Shown: piece after piece, positions 7,593 to 16,139 of the stretch
How the letters are laid out: each line of letters begins with the position of its first letter
Position numbering within the stretch: the stretch's first letter is position 1
Source of the DNA: an uncultured Clostridium sp.
GTDB taxonomy: Bacteria; Bacillota; Clostridia; Lachnospirales; Lachnospiraceae
DNA length: 38,735 bases
Direction: 5' to 3'
Assembly (NCBI GenBank): GCA_946498245.1
Contig: CAMMNN010000031.1
Coordinates: 1-38,735 of the forward strand
Translations under genes and position numbers: made by a program
The notes under the pieces: model-generated
The model's database searches: none
What the model saw: the letters and a program-made list of their open reading frames with translations, nothing else
Told to the model about the DNA's origin: nothing

Positions 7593-9200
7593 TCAGCCGG
7601 TATGCTGCTGGATAAATTCTCTGGGAGAAATGCCTTCGACTTTCTTAAAAACCTTGCTGAAATAAAAGGCGCTTTCAAAGCCCAACCGATCCGCGGCTTC
7701 GTAGATTTTCATATCCTCTTCCAGAAGCAGGACTTTTGCTCGGCTGATTTTTTTCTGAGTTACGTATTCGGTAAAACCGATATTGCAGGTCTTTTTAAAG
7801 AGAGAGCTGAGGTAATTGGGGCTAAGGCCGAAAACCCCGGCCACCTCGTTTAGAAGCAGGCGATCCTCCAGATGGTTGTCTATGTATTTTTGGATGCTGG
7901 TTATGACGTGCTCCTTGTACGTCTTCTTTTTGGAACTTAAAACATGGCAGAGGCCGCCGCCTAAAACCTTGAGCCAGTCCACCACCTGTTGGGTGCTGGA
8001 GGCCTGGTAGATGGAACGGTAGCCGCCGGGAATATCGTCAAAAATCCCGGCAATGGTTTCTTCGCCGTCAGGAAGGAGAGAGATGGCCAGATACAGAATA
8101 TTGCAGGCTCCATCTACGGCCTGAAGAAGACGGCAGGAGTGGGAAGAAAAGAGCTCGCACAGTTCGTCAATGGTGTGGGAAAGGACGTCCGTGTCAAATT
8201 CTTCGAAAGCCTGGGTAATGGCCTGCCGGAATATGGCCATGTTAAAGTAGTTGCGGAAGGAGTCAGAGTCTTCCCCAATGTCCCGGAAAAAGGAAATGGG
8301 GTGCTCTTTGTCTGCCAGGGAAGCGGCCTGTCTTGCCTCCTGATACGAGCGGGAAATCTGCATAGGTTGTTCCGCCGGTCCGCCTAAGCCTGCGGAAAGC
8401 CACACGCTGAAGTAATTGTGAATCATATTGCGGGCGTTGTCCAGGGCAGTGGAAATAAAATCCCAATCCAATTCTTCGATAGTAGAAAAATGGAAAATAA
8501 TGGAAAAATATTTCAAATCCAGAGAAACGACGTAGCAGGAGAGGTACCGGGACAGGATTTCCCGGACCATTTGCAGGCTGCTGGAATATAGGTTTACTAA
8601 TTGAGAAAGATTCATGTCCTTTTGGGCGGACTCATGAAATTCGCAGTGGGCGGCTACATAGCAGGCATCCTGGAAATCCAGCTTCAGATCCGCCACCTGA
8701 AGCTGAAACTGTTCCTCGCTGTCAAAGAGGTTGTGGAGCAGGCGCAGGAAAAATTTATCCTGGTAGCCTTGAAGCAGAGGACGGCCCCCGGAATTTTGGT
8801 AAGCCTGACTGGCCTGCTGTTCTTTTAAACGCTCCAGAGCCCGGTTGACGGATTCCGCCAGGGAGGCGGGATCCAGCTCCAGCTTTATGAGGTAATCGGC
8901 CACCTGGTAGGAAAGGGCAGTGCGGACAAGCTGAAACTCCTCGTAGCTGGTGAGCACAATAAAAACAGGAATTGCCCCGTACTGCTCCCGGCAAATCTTT
9001 ACCAGATCCAAGCCGTTCATAATCGGCATTTTAATATCGGTAATGACCAGCTCCGGCGCAAATTCCTCTATCATGGACAGGGCGGCTTCGCCGTTCATTG
9101 CGGTTCCGCAGATTTCAATTCCGTATTCAGCCCAGTTTAGCATGGATTTAATGCCAATCTGGACTAAAGGTTCATCATCAACAATCAGTAGCTTTATCAT
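7593..9200 (-). CDS. YesN-type response regulator, receiver plus AraC helix-turn-helix
   Basis: Two-component response regulator of 535 residues. The receiver is complete: acidic pair Asp8/Asp9, phospho-acceptor Asp55 in VITDIKMP, Thr84/Ser85 switch region and Lys106. Residues about 130-420 form the long linker region usual in YesN-like proteins. The C-terminal AraC/XylS double helix-turn-helix (about 432-533) includes LNEVAGVFGLSPNYLSSLFKK and AADRLGFESAFYFSKVFKK. A GGGGAGG ribosome site lies 5 bases before the ATG. It lies 15 bases behind the sensor kinase gene. By location it should activate the divergent transporter/GH88 operon, whose -10 element is good but whose -35 is poor, as expected for an activator-dependent promoter. 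Confidence 0.92.
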   Translation of the reverse strand: MIKLLIVDDEPLVQIGIKSMLNWAEYGIEICGTAMNGEAALSMIEEFAPELVITDIKMPIMNGLDLVKICREQYGAIPVFIVLTSYEEFQLVRTALSYQVADYLIKLELDPASLAESVNRALERLKEQQASQAYQNSGGRPLLQGYQDKFFLRLLHNLFDSEEQFQLQVADLKLDFQDACYVAAHCEFHESAQKDMNLSQLVNLYSSSLQMVREILSRYLSCYVVSLDLKYFSIIFHFSTIEELDWDFISTALDNARNMIHNYFSVWLSAGLGGPAEQPMQISRSYQEARQAASLADKEHPISFFRDIGEDSDSFRNYFNMAIFRQAITQAFEEFDTDVLSHTIDELCELFSSHSCRLLQAVDGACNILYLAISLLPDGEETIAGIFDDIPGGYRSIYQASSTQQVVDWLKVLGGGLCHVLSSKKKTYKEHVITSIQKYIDNHLEDRLLLNEVAGVFGLSPNYLSSLFKKTCNIGFTEYVTQKKISRAKVLLLEEDMKIYEAADRLGFESAFYFSKVFKKVEGISPREFIQQHTG

Positions 9201-9215
9201 AAAAATCCTCCCCTA

Positions 9216-11090
9216 TTACGGTTTGAGTTCATCTTTTATATAAGGTATGGTTATGGTCATAGTAGTATAGACGCCTACCTCGCTGGTAATGGAGATCCCG
9301 TAGTTTTCCCCGAAATCATGCTGAATGCGCTGGTTTACGTTATTGATTCCTACATGGCGGAAGAAGTCTGTAGTGGTGGATTCGCCGCCCTGGAGAACCG
9401 TCTGGATAGTCTCCGGAGACATTCCGATGCCGTTGTCTGTAATGGAAATGCGCAGAAGACGTCCGGAGCTGTCGGCGCTTTCCTCCGCCCGTATGGTGAT
9501 TTTTCCGGCCTGTCCTTTGGGCTCAATGCCGTGGAAAAGGGCGTTTTCAATAATGGGCTGCAGGGTAAAGCGGTGGATCCTGCATTGGTACAGCTCGTCA
9601 TTTCCAATGGAACAGTCCAGAGTAATGCTTCCGCCGTAGCGGTACTGCTGGATCAGAAAATAATCTCTGGCCAAATCCAGCTCTTCCCTAAGGGTAATCA
9701 TAGCGGCGGAACCCTTTGAAACGTTTTTTAACAGGCGGGCCAGGGCCGTGGTCATTTCCGCAATCCCCGAAGCTCCCTGGATAGTGGCCATCCATTTAAT
9801 GGAATTGAGAGTATTGTAGAGAAAATGAGGGTTGATCTGGCTTTGGAGAATCTGGTATTCCAGATCCTTTTTCTGCTTTTCGTCCTGGATTCGCTTGTCC
9901 ATCAAAAGAAGGATATTGCTGGATAAATTGTTGACGCCCTTACCGATTTCCCCAAGCTCATGGTCCCATTCAATAGAAGGTTCCCTGGAAAAATCTCCCA
10001 GAGCAATGGCGTTGATTTTCGCCCGGATTTTTTCAACGGGGACATGAATAATTCGGTTTAAATAATACATTAAAAAGGCGCCCAGCAAAAGGATGACAAA
10101 GAAAATTCCCGCCAGCAGGACGTAGTAAAATAGTTTTTGCTGATCAAACTGCTGCTGGGAGAGAAGCTGGGAAATATACCAGCCATCAACCCCAAGGGGC
10201 AGGGTAATCATAATATGTTTGGAACCGTCCGCCGTCTTGACTGTCTGAACCTTTGTGGCGTCGTTAAAGGGCGACGCAGATACGTCCTCTAAAGAAGTAA
10301 AGGCGTCGGGACATTCCTCTATCCCGCCTTGCTCCGTCAGAGTATAGGTATTGGGGCCTATGGTGATAAAAACAGCGCTGTCCTCCGCTAAAGGAAAGTC
10401 CTTTAAATAATCGGTGAAAATAGACTGGGAAACGCTTACGTAGGACCAGCCTAAAACAGAGGCGTTGAAATCATTGTAAATAGGACGGATAATCGGAATG
10501 ACCTTCGCAGGGTTTACGTTGGTAAAGAGATCATCCTCCAATCCGATCCAGGTAAATTCAGGAGAAGAAAACAGGTCTTCAAAATAGGTGGCCTGATGTA
10601 CGGTATGGGCCGCATAAGGCTTACTGTTTTCTGACGGGCCTAAAATGTGAAGGTAATTGGTCTGGTTGTTGGAAGAAATAATGGTATGGGTAATATATTT
10701 CTCTGAACTGGTATTGTAGTATTCTTCTTTCAGGCGCGTAAAAGCGGACAGGGCCAGAGAGCGAAGGAGAACGGAATCCTCCTCATCCCTTGCGGAACCG
10801 GGAGCAACGGTGTCCGCCTGTTCCAGATAGCGGATGATTTCATTGTTGGAGCAGGTCCATTTGCTGAAGTAAATGATTTCCTTCATATCAGCGGAAACAT
10901 TGTTAGCGACAAGCTGAAGATTGAACTCAGAAGACTGGAGCTGATTTTTCATCAGAAAGGACTGAAAAGTAAAAAAACATATGGTCAAAATAATAATAGA
11001 GATCAGCAGAGTGATTCCCGCAGTGGCGGCCATAAGCCTTGCGCGGATTGTTTTTGGAAATCTCAACGCCTGAGTTTTGGAAAACTTCAT
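9216..11090 (-). CDS. YesM-type membrane sensor histidine kinase
   Basis: 624-residue sensor kinase. TM1 is at about 22-43 and TM2 at about 321-344, enclosing a roughly 275-residue extracellular sensor (Cache-like by position). A HAMP linker follows (about 345-398). The His_kinase domain has QSQINPHFLYNTLN with phospho-acceptor His422. The ATPase domain has an N box QPIIENALFHGI (Asn516), DNGIGM (552-557) and HVGINNVNQRI (579-589). It is first in the leftward operon with the response regulator and lyase. The extracellular position of the sensor suggests it detects sugar, either free or bound to the lipoprotein encoded across the divergent region; that is inference from homologous systems. Confidence 0.93.
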   Translation of the reverse strand: MKFSKTQALRFPKTIRARLMAATAGITLLISIIILTICFFTFQSFLMKNQLQSSEFNLQLVANNVSADMKEIIYFSKWTCSNNEIIRYLEQADTVAPGSARDEEDSVLLRSLALSAFTRLKEEYYNTSSEKYITHTIISSNNQTNYLHILGPSENSKPYAAHTVHQATYFEDLFSSPEFTWIGLEDDLFTNVNPAKVIPIIRPIYNDFNASVLGWSYVSVSQSIFTDYLKDFPLAEDSAVFITIGPNTYTLTEQGGIEECPDAFTSLEDVSASPFNDATKVQTVKTADGSKHIMITLPLGVDGWYISQLLSQQQFDQQKLFYYVLLAGIFFVILLLGAFLMYYLNRIIHVPVEKIRAKINAIALGDFSREPSIEWDHELGEIGKGVNNLSSNILLLMDKRIQDEKQKKDLEYQILQSQINPHFLYNTLNSIKWMATIQGASGIAEMTTALARLLKNVSKGSAAMITLREELDLARDYFLIQQYRYGGSITLDCSIGNDELYQCRIHRFTLQPIIENALFHGIEPKGQAGKITIRAEESADSSGRLLRISITDNGIGMSPETIQTVLQGGESTTTDFFRHVGINNVNQRIQHDFGENYGISITSEVGVYTTMTITIPYIKDELKP

Positions 11091-11123
11091 TGCCCTTTCC
11101 CTCCCGGTAGCATGATCACCATT

Positions 11124-11152
11124 ATTGTATCATACAAATTTTTGGTTGAAAA
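11124..11152 (-). promoter_or_regulatory. Promoter of the kinase-regulator-lyase operon
   Basis: On the minus strand, TTTTCA (11147-11152) is separated by 17 bases from TACAAT (11124-11129), which is preceded by TGA, giving an extended -10 (TGATACAAT). The start point would fall about 25-30 bases before the kinase ATG. A near-consensus promoter fits basal expression of the sensor pair. Confidence 0.6.
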
Positions 11153-11272
11153 GGAAAGAAAATGATAAAAAATTACCGGATATTCATAGAATTTTACATT
11201 TTATCAGGCAAAAGCGGAAGCCAGGACGAAAAGGGAACATAAAAAAATGAAGTTTTTTGAAACAAAATTCCA

Positions 11273-11301
11273 TTCTGGGAAGGACAGCCGGATAGTATAA
11301 T
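11273..11301 (+). promoter_or_regulatory. Promoter of the sugar-transport/GH88 operon, weak -35
   Basis: A perfect TATAAT lies at 11296-11301. The sequence 17 bases upstream (TTCTGG, 11273-11278) is a poor -35. This combination suggests dependence on an activator, presumably the AraC-type regulator of the divergent operon. The A/T-rich stretch at 11150-11262 is available for activator binding; no clear direct repeat was identified by eye. Confidence 0.55.
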
Positions 11302-11351
11302 AAGGGCATAGTCAATGACAAAGATTGACAGAAATAAGGAGGAAAGTAGAT

Positions 11352-12731
11352 ATGAAGAAAAAGTTCTTAGGACTGACACTGGCAGCTTCTATGGTTGCAG
11401 CCAGCATCGCAGGATGCGGCGGCTCCGGAGATGAGACGACAGCGGCAGCTAATACGGAAACCACCGCTGCAGAAGCCGGCGGAGAGGAAACCGAGGCTGC
11501 AGGGGAAGAAACTACTGCTGCAGAGGCCGCTTCCGGTGAAGAAGTTACTTTAAAATGGTCTGTATGGGACATCAGCCTTACTACATACTATGAGCCGTTA
11601 ATCGAGGCTTTTGAGGCCGCTCATCCCGGCGTAACCGTAGAGATGGTTGACCTGGGATCCTCTGATTACCAGACAGTTCTGGCAACAGAGCTTACCGGCT
11701 CCGGATCTGATTTTGACGTTGTCTGCATCAAAGACGTTCCCGGATACACCACTCTGGTAAACAAGGGCGTTCTGGAACCCCTGGATGACTATATTGCAAA
11801 CGACGGCATTGATTTAGGTATGTACGGCGGCATTACCGATCAGGTAAAGGTTGACGACAAGCTGTATGAACTGCCTTTCAGAAGCGATTTCTGGGTACTG
11901 TTCTACAATAAAGACATTTTTGACGCTGCAGGCGTTGAATATCCCAGCAATGACATGACCTTTGAAGAATATGACGCTCTGGCAAGAAGCGTAACCAACA
12001 CCGAACCGGGCCAGGAAGTATACGGCGCACACTACCACACCTGGAGAAGCGCTGTTCAGCTTTTCGGTATTCTGGACGGCAAGAACTCTATCGTAGGCGG
12101 AACCTATGATTTCACAAAGCCCTACTATGAGATGGTATTAAAGCAGCAGCAGGACGGCGTATGCCAGGACTATGCTACCTTAAAGACCTCCAGCCTGCAC
12201 TACTCCGGCGCATTCTCTCAGGGCAACGTTGCTATGATGAACATGGGAAGCTGGTTCATCCCCACTCTCATTGAGAAGATCAACGCAGGCGAATATACCG
12301 AATGCACCAACTGGGGCATTGCAAAATATCCTCATGCAGAAGGCGTAGAACCCGGTTCTACTCTGGCAACCATTACTTCTTTGGCAATCCCCACCTCTGC
12401 TCCCAATAAGGAACTGGCTTGGGAATTTGTAAAATTTGTAACTGGCGAAGAGGGCGCTGAGATTATCGCTTCTACCGGATCCATCCCGGCTACCATGAAC
12501 GACGACATCGCCGCTATGGTTGCATCTGTAGAAGGATTCCCGGCAGACGAATCCAGCAAGGAAGCTCTGCAGACCGCAAACCTGTATCTGGAAATGCCGG
12601 TTCACGCAAAGAGCTCTGAGATTGAGACTGTTTTAAACGAAGCTCATGACGGAATCATGACCGAAAGCATTACCATTGACGACGGAATTGCTCAGATGAA
12701 CGAGAAGATCGGAGCACTTCTGGCTGAATAA
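11352..12731 (+). CDS. ABC sugar-importer substrate-binding lipoprotein
   Basis: Extracellular solute-binding protein (family 1, MalE/UgpB-like) that delivers oligosaccharide to the two permeases encoded downstream. Residues 1-21 are a lipoprotein signal with SIAGC and Cys22. A Thr/Ala/Glu-rich tether of about 40 residues follows. The mature domain begins VTLKWSVWDISLTTYYEPLIEAFEAAHPGV, the usual start of this fold, and includes LPFRSDFWVLFYNKDIF and FSQGNVAMMNMGSW. An upstream in-frame TTG at 11325 is rejected as start because AGGAGG (11337-11342) lies inside that extension, 9 bases before ATG11352. GC-rich synonymous choices suggest high expression. Ligand is predicted, from the lyase and GH88 neighbours, to be a uronic-acid-containing oligosaccharide. 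Confidence 0.92.
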   Translation: MKKKFLGLTLAASMVAASIAGCGGSGDETTAAANTETTAAEAGGEETEAAGEETTAAEAASGEEVTLKWSVWDISLTTYYEPLIEAFEAAHPGVTVEMVDLGSSDYQTVLATELTGSGSDFDVVCIKDVPGYTTLVNKGVLEPLDDYIANDGIDLGMYGGITDQVKVDDKLYELPFRSDFWVLFYNKDIFDAAGVEYPSNDMTFEEYDALARSVTNTEPGQEVYGAHYHTWRSAVQLFGILDGKNSIVGGTYDFTKPYYEMVLKQQQDGVCQDYATLKTSSLHYSGAFSQGNVAMMNMGSWFIPTLIEKINAGEYTECTNWGIAKYPHAEGVEPGSTLATITSLAIPTSAPNKELAWEFVKFVTGEEGAEIIASTGSIPATMNDDIAAMVASVEGFPADESSKEALQTANLYLEMPVHAKSSEIETVLNEAHDGIMTESITIDDGIAQMNEKIGALLAE

Positions 12732-12784
12732 TCAAAATAGCCCGCAGGTCAGATAATGACGGGCGCAAACAAGGAATATCTGCT

Positions 12785-12813
12785 GGAAGCGGACTTTAAA
12801 ACAGTCCGCTTCC
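12785..12813 (+). other. Intercistronic stem-loop after the binding-protein gene
   Basis: GGAAGCGGACT (12785-12795) and AGTCCGCTTCC (12803-12813) form a perfect 11-bp stem with a 7-base loop; only a short TTC..T tail follows. Such hairpins after binding-protein genes commonly cause partial termination or protect the upstream mRNA, giving more binding protein than permease. Confidence 0.65.
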
Positions 12814-12848
12814 TTCTATGAAAGGGCAGAAAGAAAAGGAGGAAGGGT

Positions 12849-13928
12849 ATGGCAGCAAATAAAAGAACTGTGGATCCGGCTGTGGTGGAACAGAAATTGG
12901 CAAAACTGAATCCCCAGCTAAAGGCGCTGGAAGAACAGTTGGAAAAGACCACGGATTCCAGAAAGCGTCAGAAGCTAATTACCAAAATTGTAAACGTAGA
13001 AGAAAAAATTAAAAAAGTAAAAACCGGGGAAAGGATGACCCGCCAGCAGAGAAGAGACTTGATTGCCTATTCCTTTATTGCCCCTAACTTTATCGGATTT
13101 GCCGTATTTACATTGGGACCGGTTATTTTCGCTTTTGTCCTGGCATTTTTGGAGTGGGACGGCAACAACCCCATGCAGTTTGTAGCCCTGGATAATTTTG
13201 CCAGTATGATTGGCAACAGCCGTTTTATTGCATCCTTTAAAAACACCATTGTATACTGCATTGCCACGGTACCTTTAACCCTGGCGGCAGCTATCGGTCT
13301 GGCGGTAATCCTGAACCAGAAAATCAAAGGAAGAAACTTCTTCCGTACCGTAAGCTTCTTCCCCTACGTAGCGTCTCTGGTAGCCGTAGCAGCCGTTTGG
13401 AATATGCTGTTTTCACCGGCTAAAAGCGGCCCCGTCAATATGCTGCTGTACAATATTTTCAAGGTTCCGGCGAACCAGCTTCCCAAGTGGGCTGCCAGCC
13501 CCGACTGGGTAATGTTTACCATTGTCCTGTTCAGCGTATGGAAAAACATGGGTTATTACATGGTTATCTATCTGGCAGGCCTTCAGGGAATTAACGCAGA
13601 GTTATATGAGGCGGCCAGCCTGGACGGCGCAGGAGCATGGCAGAAGTTCCGCTATATTACCTGGCCTCAGCTTCAGCCCACCACGTTCTTTGTAACCATT
13701 ATCCTGACCATTAACTGCTTTAAGGTATACGATATTGTGTATATGCTGGCAGGCGGATCCAACGGCGTATTAAACGAGTCCGCAATTGTACTGGTATACC
13801 ATATTTACGAAGAGGCGTTCCGCAACTGGAACCTTGGTTATGCCAGCGCAGTAGCAATGGTTCTCTTCCTTCTGGTACTGGCTGTTACTCTCATCCAGTT
13901 CAGAGGCGAAAAGAAATACGCAAATTAA
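12849..13928 (+). CDS. ABC sugar-importer permease (MalF/UgpA type) with basic coiled-coil N-terminus
   Basis: Inner-membrane permease, 359 residues, six predicted membrane segments starting at about residue 72 (LIAYSFIAPNFIGFAVFTLG). The EAA loop that docks the ATPase is ELYEAASLDGAGAWQKFRYITWPQLQP (shown here as its key start EAASLDGAG). Unusually, about 70 residues precede the first membrane segment; they are highly charged (KLAKLNPQLKALEEQLEK, then KIVNVEEKIKKVK) and predicted to form a cytoplasmic coiled coil. Typical family members start close to the first membrane helix. The start is supported by GGAGG 7 bases before ATG12849. The partner permease follows 12 bases downstream. No ATP-binding gene is in the locus, so a shared MsmK/UgpC-like ATPase elsewhere is expected. 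Confidence 0.92.
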   Translation: MAANKRTVDPAVVEQKLAKLNPQLKALEEQLEKTTDSRKRQKLITKIVNVEEKIKKVKTGERMTRQQRRDLIAYSFIAPNFIGFAVFTLGPVIFAFVLAFLEWDGNNPMQFVALDNFASMIGNSRFIASFKNTIVYCIATVPLTLAAAIGLAVILNQKIKGRNFFRTVSFFPYVASLVAVAAVWNMLFSPAKSGPVNMLLYNIFKVPANQLPKWAASPDWVMFTIVLFSVWKNMGYYMVIYLAGLQGINAELYEAASLDGAGAWQKFRYITWPQLQPTTFFVTIILTINCFKVYDIVYMLAGGSNGVLNESAIVLVYHIYEEAFRNWNLGYASAVAMVLFLLVLAVTLIQFRGEKKYAN

Positions 13929-13940
13929 GGAGGGGAAACC

Positions 13941-14777
13941 ATGAGAACGAAAAGTCAAAACCGAGCAATCACCAAAGTTATCCTCTATGTGGTACTGATT
14001 ATTATTGCGGCCTTAATGCTGGTACCGTTTGCATGGATGCTTTCATCCTCCCTGAAATTGGATAAAGACGTATTTATTGTGCCTATCCAGTGGATTCCGG
14101 AAAACCCGCAATGGCAGAACTACGTAAAAATATGGACAAAGATTCCCTTGCTCACCTTTGTATTAAATACGGCAAAGCTGACCATTATTGTAACGCTCCT
14201 TCAGCTTTTTACCAGCAGCTTTGCGGCTTACGCCTTTGCAAAACTGAACTTTCATCATAAAAACGTGCTGTTTCTGGCCTATGTTGCCACCATCGCAGTG
14301 CCGTGGCAGGTTTACATGGTTCCCCAGTTTATGATGATGCGTTCCTTTGGCTTAAACGATACCCATTTGGCCATTATCTGCCTCCAGGCGTTTTCGGCCT
14401 TCGGCGTATTTATGATGCGTCAGTTTTATCAGGGAATCCCCGACGAGCTGTGCGAAGCGGCCCGAATCGACGGCATGAATGAATACCAGATTTACGGACG
14501 GATTATGCTGCCTCTGTCAAAGCCGGCGCTGTCAACCCTTACGATTTTTACCTTTGTAAACACCTGGAACGACTTCTTAGGCCCGTTGATTTACTTAAAG
14601 ACCGAGGCTAAGAAAACCCTTCAGATCGGACTTCGTATGTTTATCGGACAGAACTCTTCAGAATACGGTCTCATTATGGCGGCCTCCGTGCTGTCCTTAA
14701 TCCCGGTACTGATTGTCTTCCTGTCCCTGCAGAAGTATTTCGTAGAAGGCATTGCCGCTACCGGCGTAAAGGGCTAA
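13941..14777 (+). CDS. ABC sugar-importer permease (MalG/UgpE type)
   Basis: 278-residue second permease subunit with six predicted membrane helices. The N-terminal helix is VILYVVLIIIAALMLVPFAW, followed by the typical SSLKLDKDVF. The EAA docking loop is ELCEAARIDGMNEYQIYGRI, then MLPLSKPALSTLTIFTFVNTW. Length is normal for the family. AGGAGG lies at 13928-13933, overlapping the previous stop region, 7 bases before the ATG. It completes the import channel with the upstream permease and lipoprotein. Confidence 0.95.
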   Translation: MRTKSQNRAITKVILYVVLIIIAALMLVPFAWMLSSSLKLDKDVFIVPIQWIPENPQWQNYVKIWTKIPLLTFVLNTAKLTIIVTLLQLFTSSFAAYAFAKLNFHHKNVLFLAYVATIAVPWQVYMVPQFMMMRSFGLNDTHLAIICLQAFSAFGVFMMRQFYQGIPDELCEAARIDGMNEYQIYGRIMLPLSKPALSTLTIFTFVNTWNDFLGPLIYLKTEAKKTLQIGLRMFIGQNSSEYGLIMAASVLSLIPVLIVFLSLQKYFVEGIAATGVKG

Positions 14778-14833
14778 TAAAAACGGAAAGGACTCAGGCC
14801 AAAGTGCTGCCATGAGATAACGGAGGAAAAAAC

Positions 14834-16018
14834 ATGAGTTATATTAAGCTGGAAGAACTGGAAAAGCGCCCGGAAATATCCGATGGGGAAGTAGAAATGG
14901 CTTTGAGATTTGCCGTAGACCAGGTTCGAAGGAACCTTCCCCGGTTTACCTATCATTTCCAGAAAGCTTACAGTAACCACAATATGTATGAGCCTACGGA
15001 AAATGTGGACTGGACCACAGGATTTTGGACCGGCGAAATCTGGCTGTCATATGAATACAGCCATGACGAGGCTTTCCGGGAAGCCGGAGAGGTTCAGATG
15101 AAAAGCTTTTTGGATCGGATTAACAACAAGGTGGAAGTGGAACATCACGATATGGGATTCTTATATTCGCCCTCCTGCGTAGCCGGATACAAGCTTATTG
15201 GCAGCCCTGTGGGAAGAGAAGCTGCCATAAAAGCGGCGGATCAGCTTATTACCCGGTTCCATTCCAAAGGAAACTTTATCCAGGCATGGGGGCCCATGAA
15301 CGCCCCGGAAAATTACCGCCTGATTATCGACTGCCTTTTAAATCTTCCGCTGCTTTACTGGGCGTCGGAGGAGACGGGAGATGAGAAGTACCGGGATATT
15401 GCGGAAAAGCATATCCACACGGCTTTGGCCAATGTAATCCGGGAAGACTACTCTACGTGGCACACCTTCTTCTTTGATATGGAAACCGGTGAACCGGATC
15501 ACGGCGCTACCTGCCAGGGATACCGGGACGGTTCCGCCTGGGCCAGAGGACAGGCGTGGGGGATCTACGGAACCGCTGTAGGCTATAAATACACTCACAG
15601 ACCGGAATACATTGAGATGTTTAAAGGCGTGACAAAGTATTTCTTAGAGCATCTGCCGGAAGACCTGGTTCCCTACTGGGATCTGGAATTTGGCGACGGC
15701 AATGAGGATCAGCCCAGAGATTCTTCCTCTGCATCCATCGCTGTCTGCGGTATGCTGGAGATGGCAAAGTATATGGAAGGAGAGGATCAGGAGTATTATA
15801 CCTCCATTGCCAGAAAGATTTTAAAAGCAGTAGTGGACGGCTATGCCGTAAAGGATCCCAGCGAATCCAACGGGCAGGTGCTTCACAGTACCTATTCCAA
15901 TCATTCTCCTTATAATACCTGTAATCATTACGGAGTAGACGAGTGCAATATCTGGGGTGATTACTTCTATATGGAGGCCCTTACCAGACTGTCCAAGGAC
16001 TGGGAAATCTACTGGTAA
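14834..16018 (+). CDS. GH88 unsaturated glucuronyl hydrolase
   Basis: Intracellular glycoside hydrolase family 88 enzyme that hydrates and releases the 4,5-unsaturated uronate left by polysaccharide lyases. 394 residues, alpha6/alpha6 barrel. Key segments: WTTGFWTGEIWLSYE (60-74), HHDMGFLYSPS with Asp106, LIIDCLLNLPLLYWA with Asp166 (the two positions expected for the GH88 catalytic Asp pair), and GYRDGSAWARGQAWGIYG (229-246). There is no signal peptide. It begins 56 bases after the permease gene with CGGAGGA 7 bases before the ATG. Its presence is the best evidence that the locus is for uronic-acid polysaccharides such as glycosaminoglycans. Confidence 0.92.
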   Translation: MSYIKLEELEKRPEISDGEVEMALRFAVDQVRRNLPRFTYHFQKAYSNHNMYEPTENVDWTTGFWTGEIWLSYEYSHDEAFREAGEVQMKSFLDRINNKVEVEHHDMGFLYSPSCVAGYKLIGSPVGREAAIKAADQLITRFHSKGNFIQAWGPMNAPENYRLIIDCLLNLPLLYWASEETGDEKYRDIAEKHIHTALANVIREDYSTWHTFFFDMETGEPDHGATCQGYRDGSAWARGQAWGIYGTAVGYKYTHRPEYIEMFKGVTKYFLEHLPEDLVPYWDLEFGDGNEDQPRDSSSASIAVCGMLEMAKYMEGEDQEYYTSIARKILKAVVDGYAVKDPSESNGQVLHSTYSNHSPYNTCNHYGVDECNIWGDYFYMEALTRLSKDWEIYW

Positions 16019-16047
16019 AGGACAGATGATTTAAAAAAGTAGGAAAT

Positions 16048-16076
16048 TTGACAACAATTAAAGAAAATCTTATATT
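16048..16076 (+). promoter_or_regulatory. Near-consensus sigma-A promoter before the 16140 gene
   Basis: TTGACA (16048-16053), a 17-base spacer, and TATATT (16071-16076). The start point would be near 16082-16084, at the outer edge of the large inverted repeat, so the transcript would begin inside its left arm. The last gene of the locus therefore has its own strong promoter in addition to read-through. Confidence 0.75.
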
Positions 16077-16080
16077 TTCA

Positions 16081-16139
16081 CCCTCCTGAATTTGGTGTAC
16101 AATAGAAACAAATTGTAACAATTCAGGAGGGAATTTTTT
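16081..16139 (+). promoter_or_regulatory. Large dyad enclosing the ribosome site, followed by a T-run
   Basis: CCCTCCTGAATT (16081-16092) is the exact reverse complement of AATTCAGGAGGG (16120-16131). Inside it TACAAT (16099-16104 region) pairs with ATTGTA, extending the hairpin. The right arm is the AGGAGG ribosome site for the gene at 16140, and six T residues (16134-16139) follow it directly before the ATG. The same structure could hide the ribosome site, terminate read-through transcripts, or be an operator over the start point. Confidence 0.8.

Noticed and set aside
11257-11301. TTGAAA (11257-11262) as -35 of the transporter promoter
   Set aside because: It is 33 bases from the TATAAT, far outside workable spacing.
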